From Nostoc sp. MG11 (GTDB taxonomy: Bacteria > Cyanobacteriota > Cyanobacteriia > Cyanobacteriales > Nostocaceae), in NCBI RefSeq assembly GCF_014904695.1, contig NZ_JACXXN010000016.1, positions 1-64,000 of the forward strand: a DNA stretch of 64,000 nucleotides, written 5' to 3'. The notes under the pieces are model-generated. The model was given only the letters and a program-made list of their open reading frames with translations. It ran no database searches and had not been told where the DNA came from. Both the position numbers and the translations under genes were made by a program. Within the stretch, counting starts at the first letter, position 1, and each line of letters starts with the position of its first letter. Positions 17,335 through 26,445 of this stretch are shown here, piece after piece.

Positions 17335-17916
17335 ATGATCGCAAATGAGCTAAATAAATTTGTTTCGTATTGTAGAAAAATTCAACCCCAAACTCAGGAA
17401 GACATTAAAAAATTCTTTGAAGGGGTGATCGTGTTTCCTTATGATAAGGAACTTCTATTACAAGCTTATTTATTTTTAAACATGAAAGATTTGTTTCCTT
17501 CATGCGCTGAACTGTTGTTATTTGAAAAATCTCCAATTGCTGATTATACAGATTTAGGTAAATGTGATTTTGTGTACCTCACATTTAAAGGTAGTCTGTT
17601 TTTAATTGAAACTAAATTTATTGATACAGAAGCAACAGGAGCAACAGAACGAAAAAGAAGAAATAAGCACAGAAACAAGGTATTTGAACAAGTTATTACT
17701 TTAAAAAGCCGATTTAGCCAATATTGGGATATGAGGCTTGAGCAACTAGAATGTGGGGTTTTTACAACAGATTCAGAAATAGCTTGGCGTGGAAATGGTG
17801 TCAATGTCGTAACTAAATCAATATCGATAAATCATCTTGAACAATGGCGCAAAAATTACAACAAAAGCGATCCAGTTTATGAAATGAGTAAACTTATTAA
17901 TCCAACTAATCGCTAA
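17335..17916 (+). CDS. Uncharacterised protein with a PD-(D/E)XK-nuclease-like motif
   Basis: This is a 193-residue protein of no family I can name. The stretch CDFVYLTFKGSLFLIETKF resembles the PD-(D/E)XK core: an Asp at the start of a strand, then a hydrophobic strand ending in E-T-K. It is followed by a basic helix (TERKRRNKHRNK) and a region likely to pack against DNA. That motif is common in restriction-type and Holliday-junction nucleases and in some non-catalytic relatives. The ATG follows a GGAGC-type ribosome-binding site. It stands alone, with a terminator after it and no methyltransferase beside it. The nuclease assignment is inference. Confidence 0.6.
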   Translation: MIANELNKFVSYCRKIQPQTQEDIKKFFEGVIVFPYDKELLLQAYLFLNMKDLFPSCAELLLFEKSPIADYTDLGKCDFVYLTFKGSLFLIETKFIDTEATGATERKRRNKHRNKVFEQVITLKSRFSQYWDMRLEQLECGVFTTDSEIAWRGNGVNVVTKSISINHLEQWRKNYNKSDPVYEMSKLINPTNR

Positions 17917-17932
17917 TTGTAATTAATAATCA

Positions 17933-17970
17933 GATTCCTGACTTTTCAAAGAAGTCGGGAATCTTGTTGT
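17933..17970 (+). terminator. Rho-independent terminator after the nuclease-like gene
   Basis: GATTCCTGACTT pairs with AAGTCGGGAATC (one G-T pair) around a 7-base loop, followed by TTGTTGTTT. Confidence 0.75.
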
Positions 17971-18231
17971 TTAGCTCCAAAATAATACTTAGGTTATTAA
18001 AAATAAAAGTTTTATTTTACACTAGTAGATATTGAATATAAGGAAAACTTATTTATCCACTATCTGTTTTCGTAGGTAAACAGGCGATCGCTAAATCACT
18101 CAGTGTCTATAATTATCATCTTGAACCTCAAGCAAGGCCAGGTTTTTCAGACAAGAACCTCTTTTGTAGTACAAAAATACTATTTTGTTGCTAAAATGCC
18201 TTACAAGTTAAGTAGCCTTGCAAGAGGAACT

Positions 18232-18714
18232 ATGAAAAAAATCCAAGATAACTACAAAAATCTCATTTCGCTTAAATCCCTGTTACAGCCTGCAACTGTG
18301 ACTAATGCTATAGTGCCACTACAACCTCAACAAGAAAAGGTTATTAGTGACTGGGAGCGTTTAGTAGCACAAACTGAACGTATCAACCAAATGGCGAAGG
18401 AGTTAGGAGGGGCAATATTGGAATTGAAGACAATAGCTAGCACACTCAAGACTCAACACCCATTAGTGAAAGAGGAGCTATGCAACAATATCTGTCAGTA
18501 TTTCGTGGTTGGTGTCCCTTGTGTAAAACAAAAGCCTGACGAATCATTTATCCTCACAATGCGAAAAGTTGATTTATTCCGAGCAGAAAGGGAAGCAGGG
18601 CTGCTAGCACACCAACTGCGTCAGCAAACAAAAAAAAGATTAGCATCACAGCAACACAGAAAAAACAAGGTGGGGCTAAGGCTGACACAAAGCGCTGACT
18701 CAAAAGGGCGCTAA
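18232..18714 (+). CDS. Hypothetical protein, basic, helical
   Basis: The 160-residue protein starts MKKIQDNYKNL, with AGAGGA just upstream of the ATG; a GTG at 18103 would add 43 unconvincing residues. It is predicted mostly helical (QERVISDWERLVAQTERINQ-like stretch) with a strongly basic C-terminus (QQTKKRLASQQHRKNK). I recognise no family. Basic tails of this type can bind nucleic acid, but nothing else supports that. Confidence 0.5.
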   Translation: MKKIQDNYKNLISLKSLLQPATVTNAIVPLQPQQEKVISDWERLVAQTERINQMAKELGGAILELKTIASTLKTQHPLVKEELCNNICQYFVVGVPCVKQKPDESFILTMRKVDLFRAEREAGLLAHQLRQQTKKRLASQQHRKNKVGLRLTQSADSKGR

Positions 18715-18950
18715 TCAACAAATCTTAAAATTATCAATATTCGATAATAGCTCATCCCTTGGGTTGTAACAGTTATGCTGATTGAAGTGGCAGAAGGTAT
18801 TTCTTCTTTAGAATTCCCATATGCTACACTGCTGCCATTTGCAACTACTGTGGTAGCAAAAAGGTGGAATTGCCCTAAGATTTGCACTCCTGTAAAGTAC
18901 TATGCAACATCAAGGACAATCAATCAGCGCACAAAAGAGGTAAAAAGAAG

Positions 18951-19271
18951 GTGTTTAGGACACTTTTGGTAATTGCCGTTGGTTTTCTACCTTCCCTGTT
19001 CTCCTTATGGGTAATTCGTAAAACCCGTTTGCGGACACGCGCACGCATGAGGCAAGCAGCCATGAATTTCCCAGTGGTACAGGTACGGCACAGACCTGTT
19101 GAAAGCGATCGCTACTATCTGGAAGGGGTGGGTTATCTTATTGGTGACATCAGCTGTAAATTTAATGCTCGGTCTGGCTATATCCGTTGTGCTGTCAACC
19201 CCGATGGGCCGTGTAATGGCTGCCGTCACTATGAACCCAGAGAATTAGCTGGTAGCGAAAAGAAGGCTTAA
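18951..19271 (+). CDS. DUF6464-family small membrane protein
   Basis: This 106-residue protein has an N-terminal membrane helix (TLLVIAVGFLPSLFSLWVI) followed by basic residues. A conserved C-terminal module reads YLEGVGYLIGDISCKFNARS, YIRCAVNPDGPCNGCRHYE, with four cysteines suited to metal binding. This matches the cyanobacterial DUF6464 proteins of unknown function. The GTG at 18951 is proposed because AGAGG lies about 10 bases upstream and it begins directly before the membrane helix. A TTG at 18882 would add 23 residues. Confidence 0.68.
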   Translation: MFRTLLVIAVGFLPSLFSLWVIRKTRLRTRARMRQAAMNFPVVQVRHRPVESDRYYLEGVGYLIGDISCKFNARSGYIRCAVNPDGPCNGCRHYEPRELAGSEKKA

Positions 19272-19692
19272 TCTTAAACCTTGCTTACTCAACGTTAAAA
19301 AAGGGGAGGCAAATCAATACCGTTTGGTCAAAGCTAAAATGTTTGCTTTTCCTCCTTTAATCCTTACCCTTTCCCAGAATAGTATTGGGAAGCAAATCTA
19401 AACGCGTTAAAATTATATTTGTAGGCTTCAACTTCTGGTAGTGTGCTGCCTAGCAAAAGCATTTTTATATATTTGGTTTTTAAAGTACACTCGTCTAGAC
19501 TTACAAAATCCGTATTCCTGCAAACTAGCTTGAAAACCCATACTTCTCGGTTAAAGGGCAAAGGAGTACATGTTTGAATTTACCTTTTACCCTTTTCCCC
19601 TTACCCTTTCTCTAAATCAAAGGAAGGTTAAGAGTGCTTATCCTATAAGTATTGGCTTGAAAACAACAATTCCTTAAAGGAGTAAACAAATT
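19272..19692. other. Intergenic region, nothing coded
   Basis: The region holds pyrimidine-rich stretches (TACCCTTTxCCC type) repeated at both ends and no supported gene. A good AAAGGAG ribosome-binding site at 19675-19681 belongs to the next gene. Confidence 0.5.
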
Positions 19693-19995
19693 ATGTCTTT
19701 ATCACTCAAGGCAAAGAAATATTGCAAATGGGTCTGGGATGAATCTTTTGAAGGCGAGTTTGATACTTGGGGTACTAGCACCTATTTTATGGAAATTGGT
19801 CAGAATTTACATGCAATCAGACAAATAGAGGTTTACGAAAACGGAAACGTATTATCTTATGATGGCAACCATTTCTCTGATAACTACGGCATGTTGTGTG
19901 ACCAACGCATAGGTGAAGACGATATACAAGAGTTTGAAATTACCAAAATAGAATTTGAGCAAGTATGGAATACAAAAACTCCCATAAATAGATGA
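19693..19995 (+). CDS. Conserved hypothetical protein, DUF6881-like
   Basis: The 100-residue protein starts at an ATG with AAAGGAG 9 bases upstream. The pattern CKWVWDESFEGEFDTW, RQIEVYENGNVLSYDG and EITKIEFEQVWN resembles the DUF6881 family of small single-domain proteins, which includes many immunity-like or TA-associated orphans. Function is unknown; the family call rests on pattern memory only. Confidence 0.6.
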   Translation: MSLSLKAKKYCKWVWDESFEGEFDTWGTSTYFMEIGQNLHAIRQIEVYENGNVLSYDGNHFSDNYGMLCDQRIGEDDIQEFEITKIEFEQVWNTKTPINR

Positions 19996-20455
19996 ACGCT
20001 GTTGACTAAATTTAGGAAACATGCACAAAACTGAAGCAGATCAACATTGGAACTTTTGCAAAAGTTCAAAAGCTTTTTCTTAGTAGTAAGTCTAGGGAAT
20101 AATCCCTTGACGGAATCCACTCTCACCTTTGCTAAACTCGCTATCCTAGACAAGGCTATTCAAAGCAACTGTATCGAATTGGTATTCTATCTAAAAAAAT
20201 CAAATTTTAAGGCTTAAAAATTTCTGATGCATATTTGCTATTTTATAGCAATCTCCAATTCGCATAAATTTATATGAGATTTTGAGTCTTGAAAAATAGG
20301 AAGTTGAAGCTAAGATTTTAGTAAACTAACTAGGTACTGAAAAACCTTATTTCTTAAACAACAGCAGAAAAGTCAACCCAGCTAAACCTTCTGTCTGAAT
20401 GCATTCACGCCAATTTTAAGAAAATTGCACCTTGTCAAGGAGGTATTGAAAACAG

Positions 20456-20515
20456 ATGATATATCTATCTATAGGTATAGGCTTTCGGATAGTTTTGATC
20501 ACTCTTAAGTCTTAA
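20456..20515 (+). CDS. Possible 19-residue hydrophobic leader peptide
   Basis: The ATG at 20456 is preceded by AAGGAGGT (20437-20444), a full anti-SD match, though 11-12 bases away. The encoded peptide MIYLSIGIGFRIVLITLKS is very hydrophobic. It could be a chance frame or a translated leader, and no homolog is known to me. Confidence 0.2.
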   Translation: MIYLSIGIGFRIVLITLKS

Positions 20516-20768
20516 TACTCAGAGGAAGCAAAATACTTGGCTGGATCTGTTACTTTATCTTAATTATCAGCAACACTGAAGATGAAACGGTAGTAAGAAT
20601 TCGCTAGCGATCGCCTCTATTCGACAAATGTTTATTTTTGCATATCCCGGTGAAGGGTCAGGGAAGAATAGATCGCTATCTTAAGCATAGAAGAAGTGTT
20701 TAATACAAGACAAAAATTAAAGCTTTAGTGAAGTTAATATAATTTATTGATAATAAAAGAATAAAGCC

Positions 20769-20797
20769 TTGACAAACTGTCTCTAATTTTACAATAT
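20769..20797 (+). promoter_or_regulatory. Promoter-like sequence in the exporter upstream region
   Basis: TTGACA (20769-20774) is followed 17 bases later by CAATAT, overlapping TATACT. If real, transcription would start about 900 bp before the exporter gene. Confidence 0.35.
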
Positions 20798-21302
20798 ACT
20801 TGTAGCAGGTCATAAAACAGTGTTTAAACAATACTGACTTTGCAGTTTTCTTTTTCAAAGACTCCCTTTTACGGCTAGTCGGTTCATTTATCTGGTGTCA
20901 CACTTGCCCCTGACCTCAGTCCCCCAAAGTCTGCGTTCTTTCAAGAGTGACATGGTATTGCTTTTAGATGATATGACTGTGATGTTTATTTAAAATAGAG
21001 GATTTGTTTCAAAAATTAACTTAATGCCATCTCAATAAACTTATGTCTATTCTCTAGATTCCCAAAATACTAGAGAGTAGAAACTAAGTTATGAATTAAA
21101 CCGGGAGTCGCTCCCCTTGACTCCCAAAATGCCAAAGGGAGAATCCCAGCTTTAGTTTTGTATTAGATGACTACAGAGTTAACCTTTGTAGGCTAACTTA
21201 CTGTGCATCTATATCTGAAATCTCGGACTATGAGGACTTCACGATTTAGATGCGACAGCTTCATACTTCTGCGTTTTTCCATTAACAAAACTGGTTACAA
21301 TT

Positions 21303-21455
21303 ATGACACTTACTCTTGCTGATAATCAAGCTGCAAGAAAGCAAGCTTTAGTAAGCTACAAAGCTTGTTTGAAGGACTTGACTATACTCCAGCCGCTACG
21401 TACAAAATTTCGGCTCAAAAATCTACCTGATTCCTTAATAACGAGGAATTTCTGA
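21303..21455 (+). CDS. Possible 50-residue peptide upstream of the exporter
   Basis: The frame starts ATG ACA CTT and encodes a peptide beginning MTLTLADNQAARKQALVSYK, basic and helical at first. It has no Gly-Gly site and no clear ribosome-binding site. Its position 244 bp before the exporter gene makes it worth noting, but support is weak. Confidence 0.22.
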   Translation: MTLTLADNQAARKQALVSYKACLKDLTILQPLRTKFRLKNLPDSLITRNF

Positions 21456-21698
21456 ATTAGCCGCTTGCATTGGCGTGGTAAACCTTGTGACTCCTGATAG
21501 CTAATGCAAGCTAGCTAATCTGAATTCTGCAAATTCTCAATAACCTATGCACCTCCGAAATAGACAGATGCGAGTAGTGTTTGTTCTGCATTGATGATTT
21601 CTCTGGAGCAAAGGTGAGATGTTTGCATTCCTAAGCTAGTTGGGTGCAGAGAAAGCCGAGATCAGGATTTTTTATAGCGCGTCCTTGGAGGTGAGTGA

Positions 21699-24600
21699 GT
21701 GCTATCTGTATTTTCCAAACATCAGCTAAGTAAAGAAGTTGCCTCGTTTTTCGGTGAACAGCTTTCAGACAAAGACCTAGAAAATTGTTTGACGATGGTA
21801 GAAATCGTTGAACCACCATTAGCAAAACAGTTTTGGCAATTACAACAAGCCAGTCCGGGAATTTACGTAGTTTTGGCAGGTAAAGTCAGGCTCTTGGATT
21901 GTGCTGATAATCTGATCACCACTCTGACGATAGGGGCTTCTTTTGGTGAAGGAACGCTGTTTGCAGAGCAGGAGTGGCAAGCTTACACAGCTAGGGCTTC
22001 TAATGGGTTGAAGCTTTGCTATCTTCCAAGGGAAATGCTGCAAGCTTTAATGAATAAGTATCCTAGCCTTCGCGATCGCCTTTTTGACCGCGCTGAACTA
22101 TGGGATTTATTGCTAACTTACTGTTGCAGTTCACCCCAACGTCCGACATCTGTACCAGGTATTTTGCAAGCATTATCTTTATTTGAGCGGCGTGATCTGG
22201 AAATTGGCTCACTACCGCCAGAATTTTACCAAGATTCTCAGTTGTGGCTGTTATATCGAGGCGAACTCTCAAATGCAGATGGGTGCAAGCTCATAACCGC
22301 CCAGATGCAAATATCTCAACAAAAAGGTTGGCAAGTCACACAACCCTCAGTTGTGTACATATTGAAAAGTTCGCATTGGCAAACAGCACTGCAAAATTGG
22401 TCAGAATTAGCATTATTTACCAACTCGGATGCAACTCCTACTACTCGCCAAGAAATCCGTCAGAGTCGGTTGCAACCATCAAAACTGAGTCAGCAGAGGA
22501 AAATTATTCCCTTTCCCACGCAGATTACACCACAACAACAGCCAAAAAAACCACGCCCTTACTTTCCCAGCCCAAAAGTGCAAATGGGGCATTGGTGGAA
22601 ACGCCTCACCCGGCGCTATCCTTTCTATGCCCAACAAAGTGCATCAGACTGCGGCGCTGCTTGCCTAGTAATGATTGGGAGTTATTGGGGTAAACACTTT
22701 AGTATCAATCACCTGCGGGAAATGACCAACGTCAACCGCAGTGGTGCATCTTTACATGCCTTAGCAATGGCAGCCGAGAGCCTCGGTTTTGCTACCCGTC
22801 CAGTTAAAGCCAGTCTTGATAAATTAGCAGAACAACCTCTACCTGCGATCGCTCACTGGGAAGGTAAGCACTTCATCGTTGTCTATGAAATCACGAAAAA
22901 GCAAGTAATTGTAGGCGATCCCGGCATTGGACAACGTACCCTAACTATCAAGGAATTTAAAGCAGGTTGGAGTGATTATGCACTGTTACTGCAACCAACA
23001 ATGCAACTTAAGGATACCAAAGACGAGAGTCCAAGCTTCTGGAAGTTTTTTGAGTTAGTCAAACCTCACTATGCAGTACTTTTAGAAGTCTTGATAGCTT
23101 CAGTGCTGATTCAAATATTTGGACTAGTAACGCCAGTATTTACCCAACTGCTGCTAGACCGAGTACTTGTGCAACGCAGCATTGCAACCTTAAATGCTGT
23201 TGCTTTAGGGATGATCATTTTTGGTTTGTTCCGCATCGCCATGAACGGAGTGCGGCAATATCTGCTGGATCACACAGCCAACCGAATTAGCGTTTCCCTA
23301 CTGGTGGGTTTTATCAAACACACCTTCCGCTTGCCCCTTTCCTATTTTGAGTCGCGTTATGTCGGAGATATCGTCTCGCGCATCCAGGAAAATCAGAAGA
23401 TTCAGCGCTTCCTAACCGGACAAACACTGTCCATCATGCTGGATATGCTGACATTGGTAATTTATCTGGGCATGATGTTCTGGTATAGCTGGCGCATGGC
23501 ATTATTTGTGCTGTTTACTGTGCCGCCATTTTTCATCTTGGCGCTGGCTAGCACAAGTATTTTGCGCCGGATCTCCAGAGAGATTTTTAATGCCGGAGCT
23601 AAAGAAAATAGCTATCTCATCGAATCTCTGACCGGAATTCGTACTGTGCGCTCATTGGCTATTGAACAGACAGTACGCTGGCGTTGGGAAGAATTGCTGA
23701 ATAATTTGGTCAAAACAGGTTTTAATGCTCAAGTGATTGGCAACCGCCTGCAAATTCTCAGTGGCGTTATAGAAGTCTTTGTGAACACAGCATTACTGTG
23801 GTTTGGAGCAACGCAAGTAATTCAAGGAGAACTCACTGTTGGACAATTAGTTGCTTTCAACATGTTGGTGGGGAACGTCTTGAGTCCTTTTCAACGGTTT
23901 TCACTGCTGTGGAATGAATTGCAGGAAATCATTATTTCCACCGAACGAATTAATGATGTCCTAGAGGCCGAACCAGAAGAAGACTTGCAAAATAAACCTC
24001 GCAAGTCCCTAGGTAGATTACGCGGTAACATTCGCTTTCAAAATGTCACCTTCCGCTATCACCCAGAAAGTGAGACTAATGTGCTGGAAAATATCAGCTT
24101 TGAAATCCAGCCTGAGCAAATGGTGGCGGTAGTAGGACGTAGTGGTTCTGGGAAAACAACCCTCAGCAAGTTAATTTTGGGTTTATATCCGCCAACAGAC
24201 GGCAAAGTATTAATTGATGAGCAAGATGTCACAAGTATTTCGCTGCGATCGCTCCGCTCTCAAATAGGTGTTGTTGATCAAGACACTTTTTTGTTTGGTG
24301 GCACCATTCGAGAAAATATTGCGATCGCTCACCCTGAAGTGTCTTTAGAAGAAATTATCCAAGCAGCACAATTAGCAGGAGCAGATGAATTTATTCAGCA
24401 ATTGCCAATGGGTTACGAATCCCAAATTGGTGAAGGCGGCGGAATGCTCTCTGGTGGGCAACGTCAGCGCCTAGCTATTGCCCGTGCTTTGCTCGGAGAT
24501 CCCCGTTTGTTACTTTTTGATGAAGCCACCAGTCACTTAGATTCCGAATCAGAACGGATCATTCAAAACAATCTCAAAACAATTCTTAAAGGGCGCAGCA

Positions 24601-24761
24601 GTGTGATTATTGCTCATCGTCTTTCCACTGTCCGCAATGCTGATCTGATTTTAGTTTTAGACCACGGCGTATTAGTGGAAAGCGGTACTCACGACGAATT
24701 AATTACTAAAAAAGGTCATTACTACTATTTAAACCAACAACAACTAACTCAAGTCAGTTGA
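21699..24761 (+). CDS. Peptidase-containing ABC exporter: cNMP-binding-like + C39 peptidase + ABC (HetC-like layout)
   Basis: The 1020-residue protein has an N-terminal cyclic-nucleotide-binding-like domain (about 30-150) and then a linker. A C39 peptidase follows with Cys318 (QQSASDCGAAC), His391 (EGKHFIVV) and Asp407 (GDPGIG). Next come six membrane helices (about 455-730) and an ABC ATPase with GRSGSGKTT, LSGGQRQR, LLLFDEATSHLD and the AHRLS His. The peptidase should cut leaders after Gly-Gly during export. The layout is that of HetC and related cyanobacterial exporters. In the N-domain the Glu of FGE is present, but the Arg is displaced (FGEGTLF, then TARAS), so nucleotide binding is uncertain. 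The GTG start has GGAGGT upstream. It is first of an operon with HlyD and parvulin genes. Confidence 0.93.
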   Translation: MLSVFSKHQLSKEVASFFGEQLSDKDLENCLTMVEIVEPPLAKQFWQLQQASPGIYVVLAGKVRLLDCADNLITTLTIGASFGEGTLFAEQEWQAYTARASNGLKLCYLPREMLQALMNKYPSLRDRLFDRAELWDLLLTYCCSSPQRPTSVPGILQALSLFERRDLEIGSLPPEFYQDSQLWLLYRGELSNADGCKLITAQMQISQQKGWQVTQPSVVYILKSSHWQTALQNWSELALFTNSDATPTTRQEIRQSRLQPSKLSQQRKIIPFPTQITPQQQPKKPRPYFPSPKVQMGHWWKRLTRRYPFYAQQSASDCGAACLVMIGSYWGKHFSINHLREMTNVNRSGASLHALAMAAESLGFATRPVKASLDKLAEQPLPAIAHWEGKHFIVVYEITKKQVIVGDPGIGQRTLTIKEFKAGWSDYALLLQPTMQLKDTKDESPSFWKFFELVKPHYAVLLEVLIASVLIQIFGLVTPVFTQLLLDRVLVQRSIATLNAVALGMIIFGLFRIAMNGVRQYLLDHTANRISVSLLVGFIKHTFRLPLSYFESRYVGDIVSRIQENQKIQRFLTGQTLSIMLDMLTLVIYLGMMFWYSWRMALFVLFTVPPFFILALASTSILRRISREIFNAGAKENSYLIESLTGIRTVRSLAIEQTVRWRWEELLNNLVKTGFNAQVIGNRLQILSGVIEVFVNTALLWFGATQVIQGELTVGQLVAFNMLVGNVLSPFQRFSLLWNELQEIIISTERINDVLEAEPEEDLQNKPRKSLGRLRGNIRFQNVTFRYHPESETNVLENISFEIQPEQMVAVVGRSGSGKTTLSKLILGLYPPTDGKVLIDEQDVTSISLRSLRSQIGVVDQDTFLFGGTIRENIAIAHPEVSLEEIIQAAQLAGADEFIQQLPMGYESQIGEGGGMLSGGQRQRLAIARALLGDPRLLLFDEATSHLDSESERIIQNNLKTILKGRSSVIIAHRLSTVRNADLILVLDHGVLVESGTHDELITKKGHYYYLNQQQLTQVS

Positions 24762-24864
24762 ATCTGGTGCAGAGAAAGGAGGAATTTCTCATCCCCACTA
24801 TATCCCTTGCTCTTTCTATATAGGAGCCTCAAATCCTCCATCTATCCTTTTGGGAAATAAAACT

Positions 24865-26409
24865 ATGCCATACACATCTGGCAATTTCTCATCTGAACTT
24901 TCCAACGAGGAAACAGATGAGTATCAAAGTTCCACACAAATAGACGATCCTGAGATTAAACAGCAAACCACAGAAGCTAATCCTAATTGGTATTACGGTA
25001 CTGAAGAACTACTAGATGCTCTACCTAGAGCTTGGACACGTGGTGTTTTGTATGTGCTGATCGGCTTTGCTGTGATCGTCTTACCTTGGGCTACGCTTTC
25101 AAAGGTGGATGAAACTGGAAGCGCTAGAGGACGTATAGAACCTCAAGGCGCAACACAAAAATTAGACGCTCAAGTCGGCGGAAGTGTTAAAGCTGTCAAG
25201 GTAAAAGAAGGAGAGACAGTAACAGCAGGACAAGTTCTGCTCGAACTGGAGTCTGATATCCTGCAAACCGAACTACAACAGGCGCAGACAAAGTTCTCTG
25301 GACTGCAAAATCAATGGGCGCAAATGGATGTACTCCAAAACCAACTACAGTTAACGCTTAGCGTCCAGGAGCAACAAAACCAATCTCAAACATTGGAAAA
25401 AATGTCCCAAGTGAACCAGGCAAAACAAAACCTGGATGCAAAACAGAGTAGCTATAACCTCCAAAAGTTAGAGAAACAGGCGTTAGTTAGTCAGGCGCAG
25501 CAGCAAATTAACACTACTCATGATGATCAGAAGTCGGCTCAAAGTCTTTTGAGTATAGATTCAAGACAAGTTGAACGCTTTAGCCAACTCGTAAAAAATG
25601 GTGCGGTTTCTGCAACTCAAGTTGATCAACTCAAAAAACAAGAACAAGAAAGCAAACGACTCTATCAAAAAACGCAATCTGACATCAAGCAGGCAGAATT
25701 GCGCTTCACTGAAGAGATAAATCGTTATCAAGCAACGATCAAGCAGTTGGAGTCTGATATTGAGCAAGCAAAACTCCGACTGCAAGAAGAACAAAGCAGC
25801 TATCAAAGCGTAGTACAAGCAGGAAAACTGGCTGTGCTCAAAAGTCAGGAACAATTAAAAGACTTGCAAACCAAAATTGCTGCATTGCAATCAGAAATGG
25901 CTCAGGCCAGAAGCCAGGTCATGTCCATAAAACTTCAAATGCAACAACGAATAGTGCGATCGCCTATTGATGGGGTGATTTTTGAGTTACCCACCAAAAA
26001 GGCGGGAGAGGTAGTACAACCTGGCCAGAGGATTGCCCAAATAGCGCCTAAAAATGTTGGCATTGTCCTCAGAGCTAATATGCCTAATCAGGATAGCGGT
26101 TTTTTGAAGGTAGGAATGCCAGTCAAAATCAAGTTTGATGCTTATCCTTTTCAAGAGTATGGCATTGTCCAAGGGAAACTTACTTGGATCTCTCCAGACT
26201 CTAAAGTTAGCCAAACATCCCCAGGAAACATCGAAACCTTTGAGTTAGAAATCGCCTTAGAGCAGCAACATGTTCAAAATGGCGATAAACGTATTCCATT
26301 AACTGCCGGTCAGACAGCAACCGCAGAAGTCATTATTCGCCAAAGACGGATGATTGACTTTGTTTTAGATCCATTTAAGAAACTGCAAAAAGGCGGCATA
26401 GAGATTTAG
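24865..26409 (+). CDS. HlyD-family membrane-fusion (periplasmic adaptor) protein
   Basis: The 514-residue protein has a cytoplasmic N-tail, one membrane helix (GVLYVLIGFAVIVLPWATL), and a lipoyl-like half (VGGSVKAVKVKEGETVTAGQ). A very long alpha-helical hairpin rich in Gln and Lys follows, then the second lipoyl half (RSPIDGVIFELPTKKAGEVV) and a beta-barrel domain. It should bridge the ABC exporter to an outer-membrane TolC-type channel, which is not encoded in this window. It lies 103 bp after the exporter gene. The ATG is chosen over a TTG 15 bp earlier. Confidence 0.92.
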   Translation: MPYTSGNFSSELSNEETDEYQSSTQIDDPEIKQQTTEANPNWYYGTEELLDALPRAWTRGVLYVLIGFAVIVLPWATLSKVDETGSARGRIEPQGATQKLDAQVGGSVKAVKVKEGETVTAGQVLLELESDILQTELQQAQTKFSGLQNQWAQMDVLQNQLQLTLSVQEQQNQSQTLEKMSQVNQAKQNLDAKQSSYNLQKLEKQALVSQAQQQINTTHDDQKSAQSLLSIDSRQVERFSQLVKNGAVSATQVDQLKKQEQESKRLYQKTQSDIKQAELRFTEEINRYQATIKQLESDIEQAKLRLQEEQSSYQSVVQAGKLAVLKSQEQLKDLQTKIAALQSEMAQARSQVMSIKLQMQQRIVRSPIDGVIFELPTKKAGEVVQPGQRIAQIAPKNVGIVLRANMPNQDSGFLKVGMPVKIKFDAYPFQEYGIVQGKLTWISPDSKVSQTSPGNIETFELEIALEQQHVQNGDKRIPLTAGQTATAEVIIRQRRMIDFVLDPFKKLQKGGIEI

Positions 26410-26445
26410 TCGAGCAAATAACAAAATTGTGGGAGGGATTGCATT

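Larger units (their letters stand above)
19996..21698. other. 1.7-kb mostly non-coding region upstream of the peptide exporter
   Basis: No gene of normal size is present on either strand. Structured elements are visible: CTCTAG/CTAGAG (about 21053-21076) and GGGAGTC/GACTCCC (21103-21125) hairpins, a promoter-like TTGACA (20769), and two tiny reading frames listed separately. It may be a long regulatory leader or the scar of lost genes. Confidence 0.5.

Noticed and set aside
18775-18972. 65-residue open frame
   Set aside because: Overlaps the DUF6464 gene in another frame and shows no recognisable motif or good ribosome-binding site.
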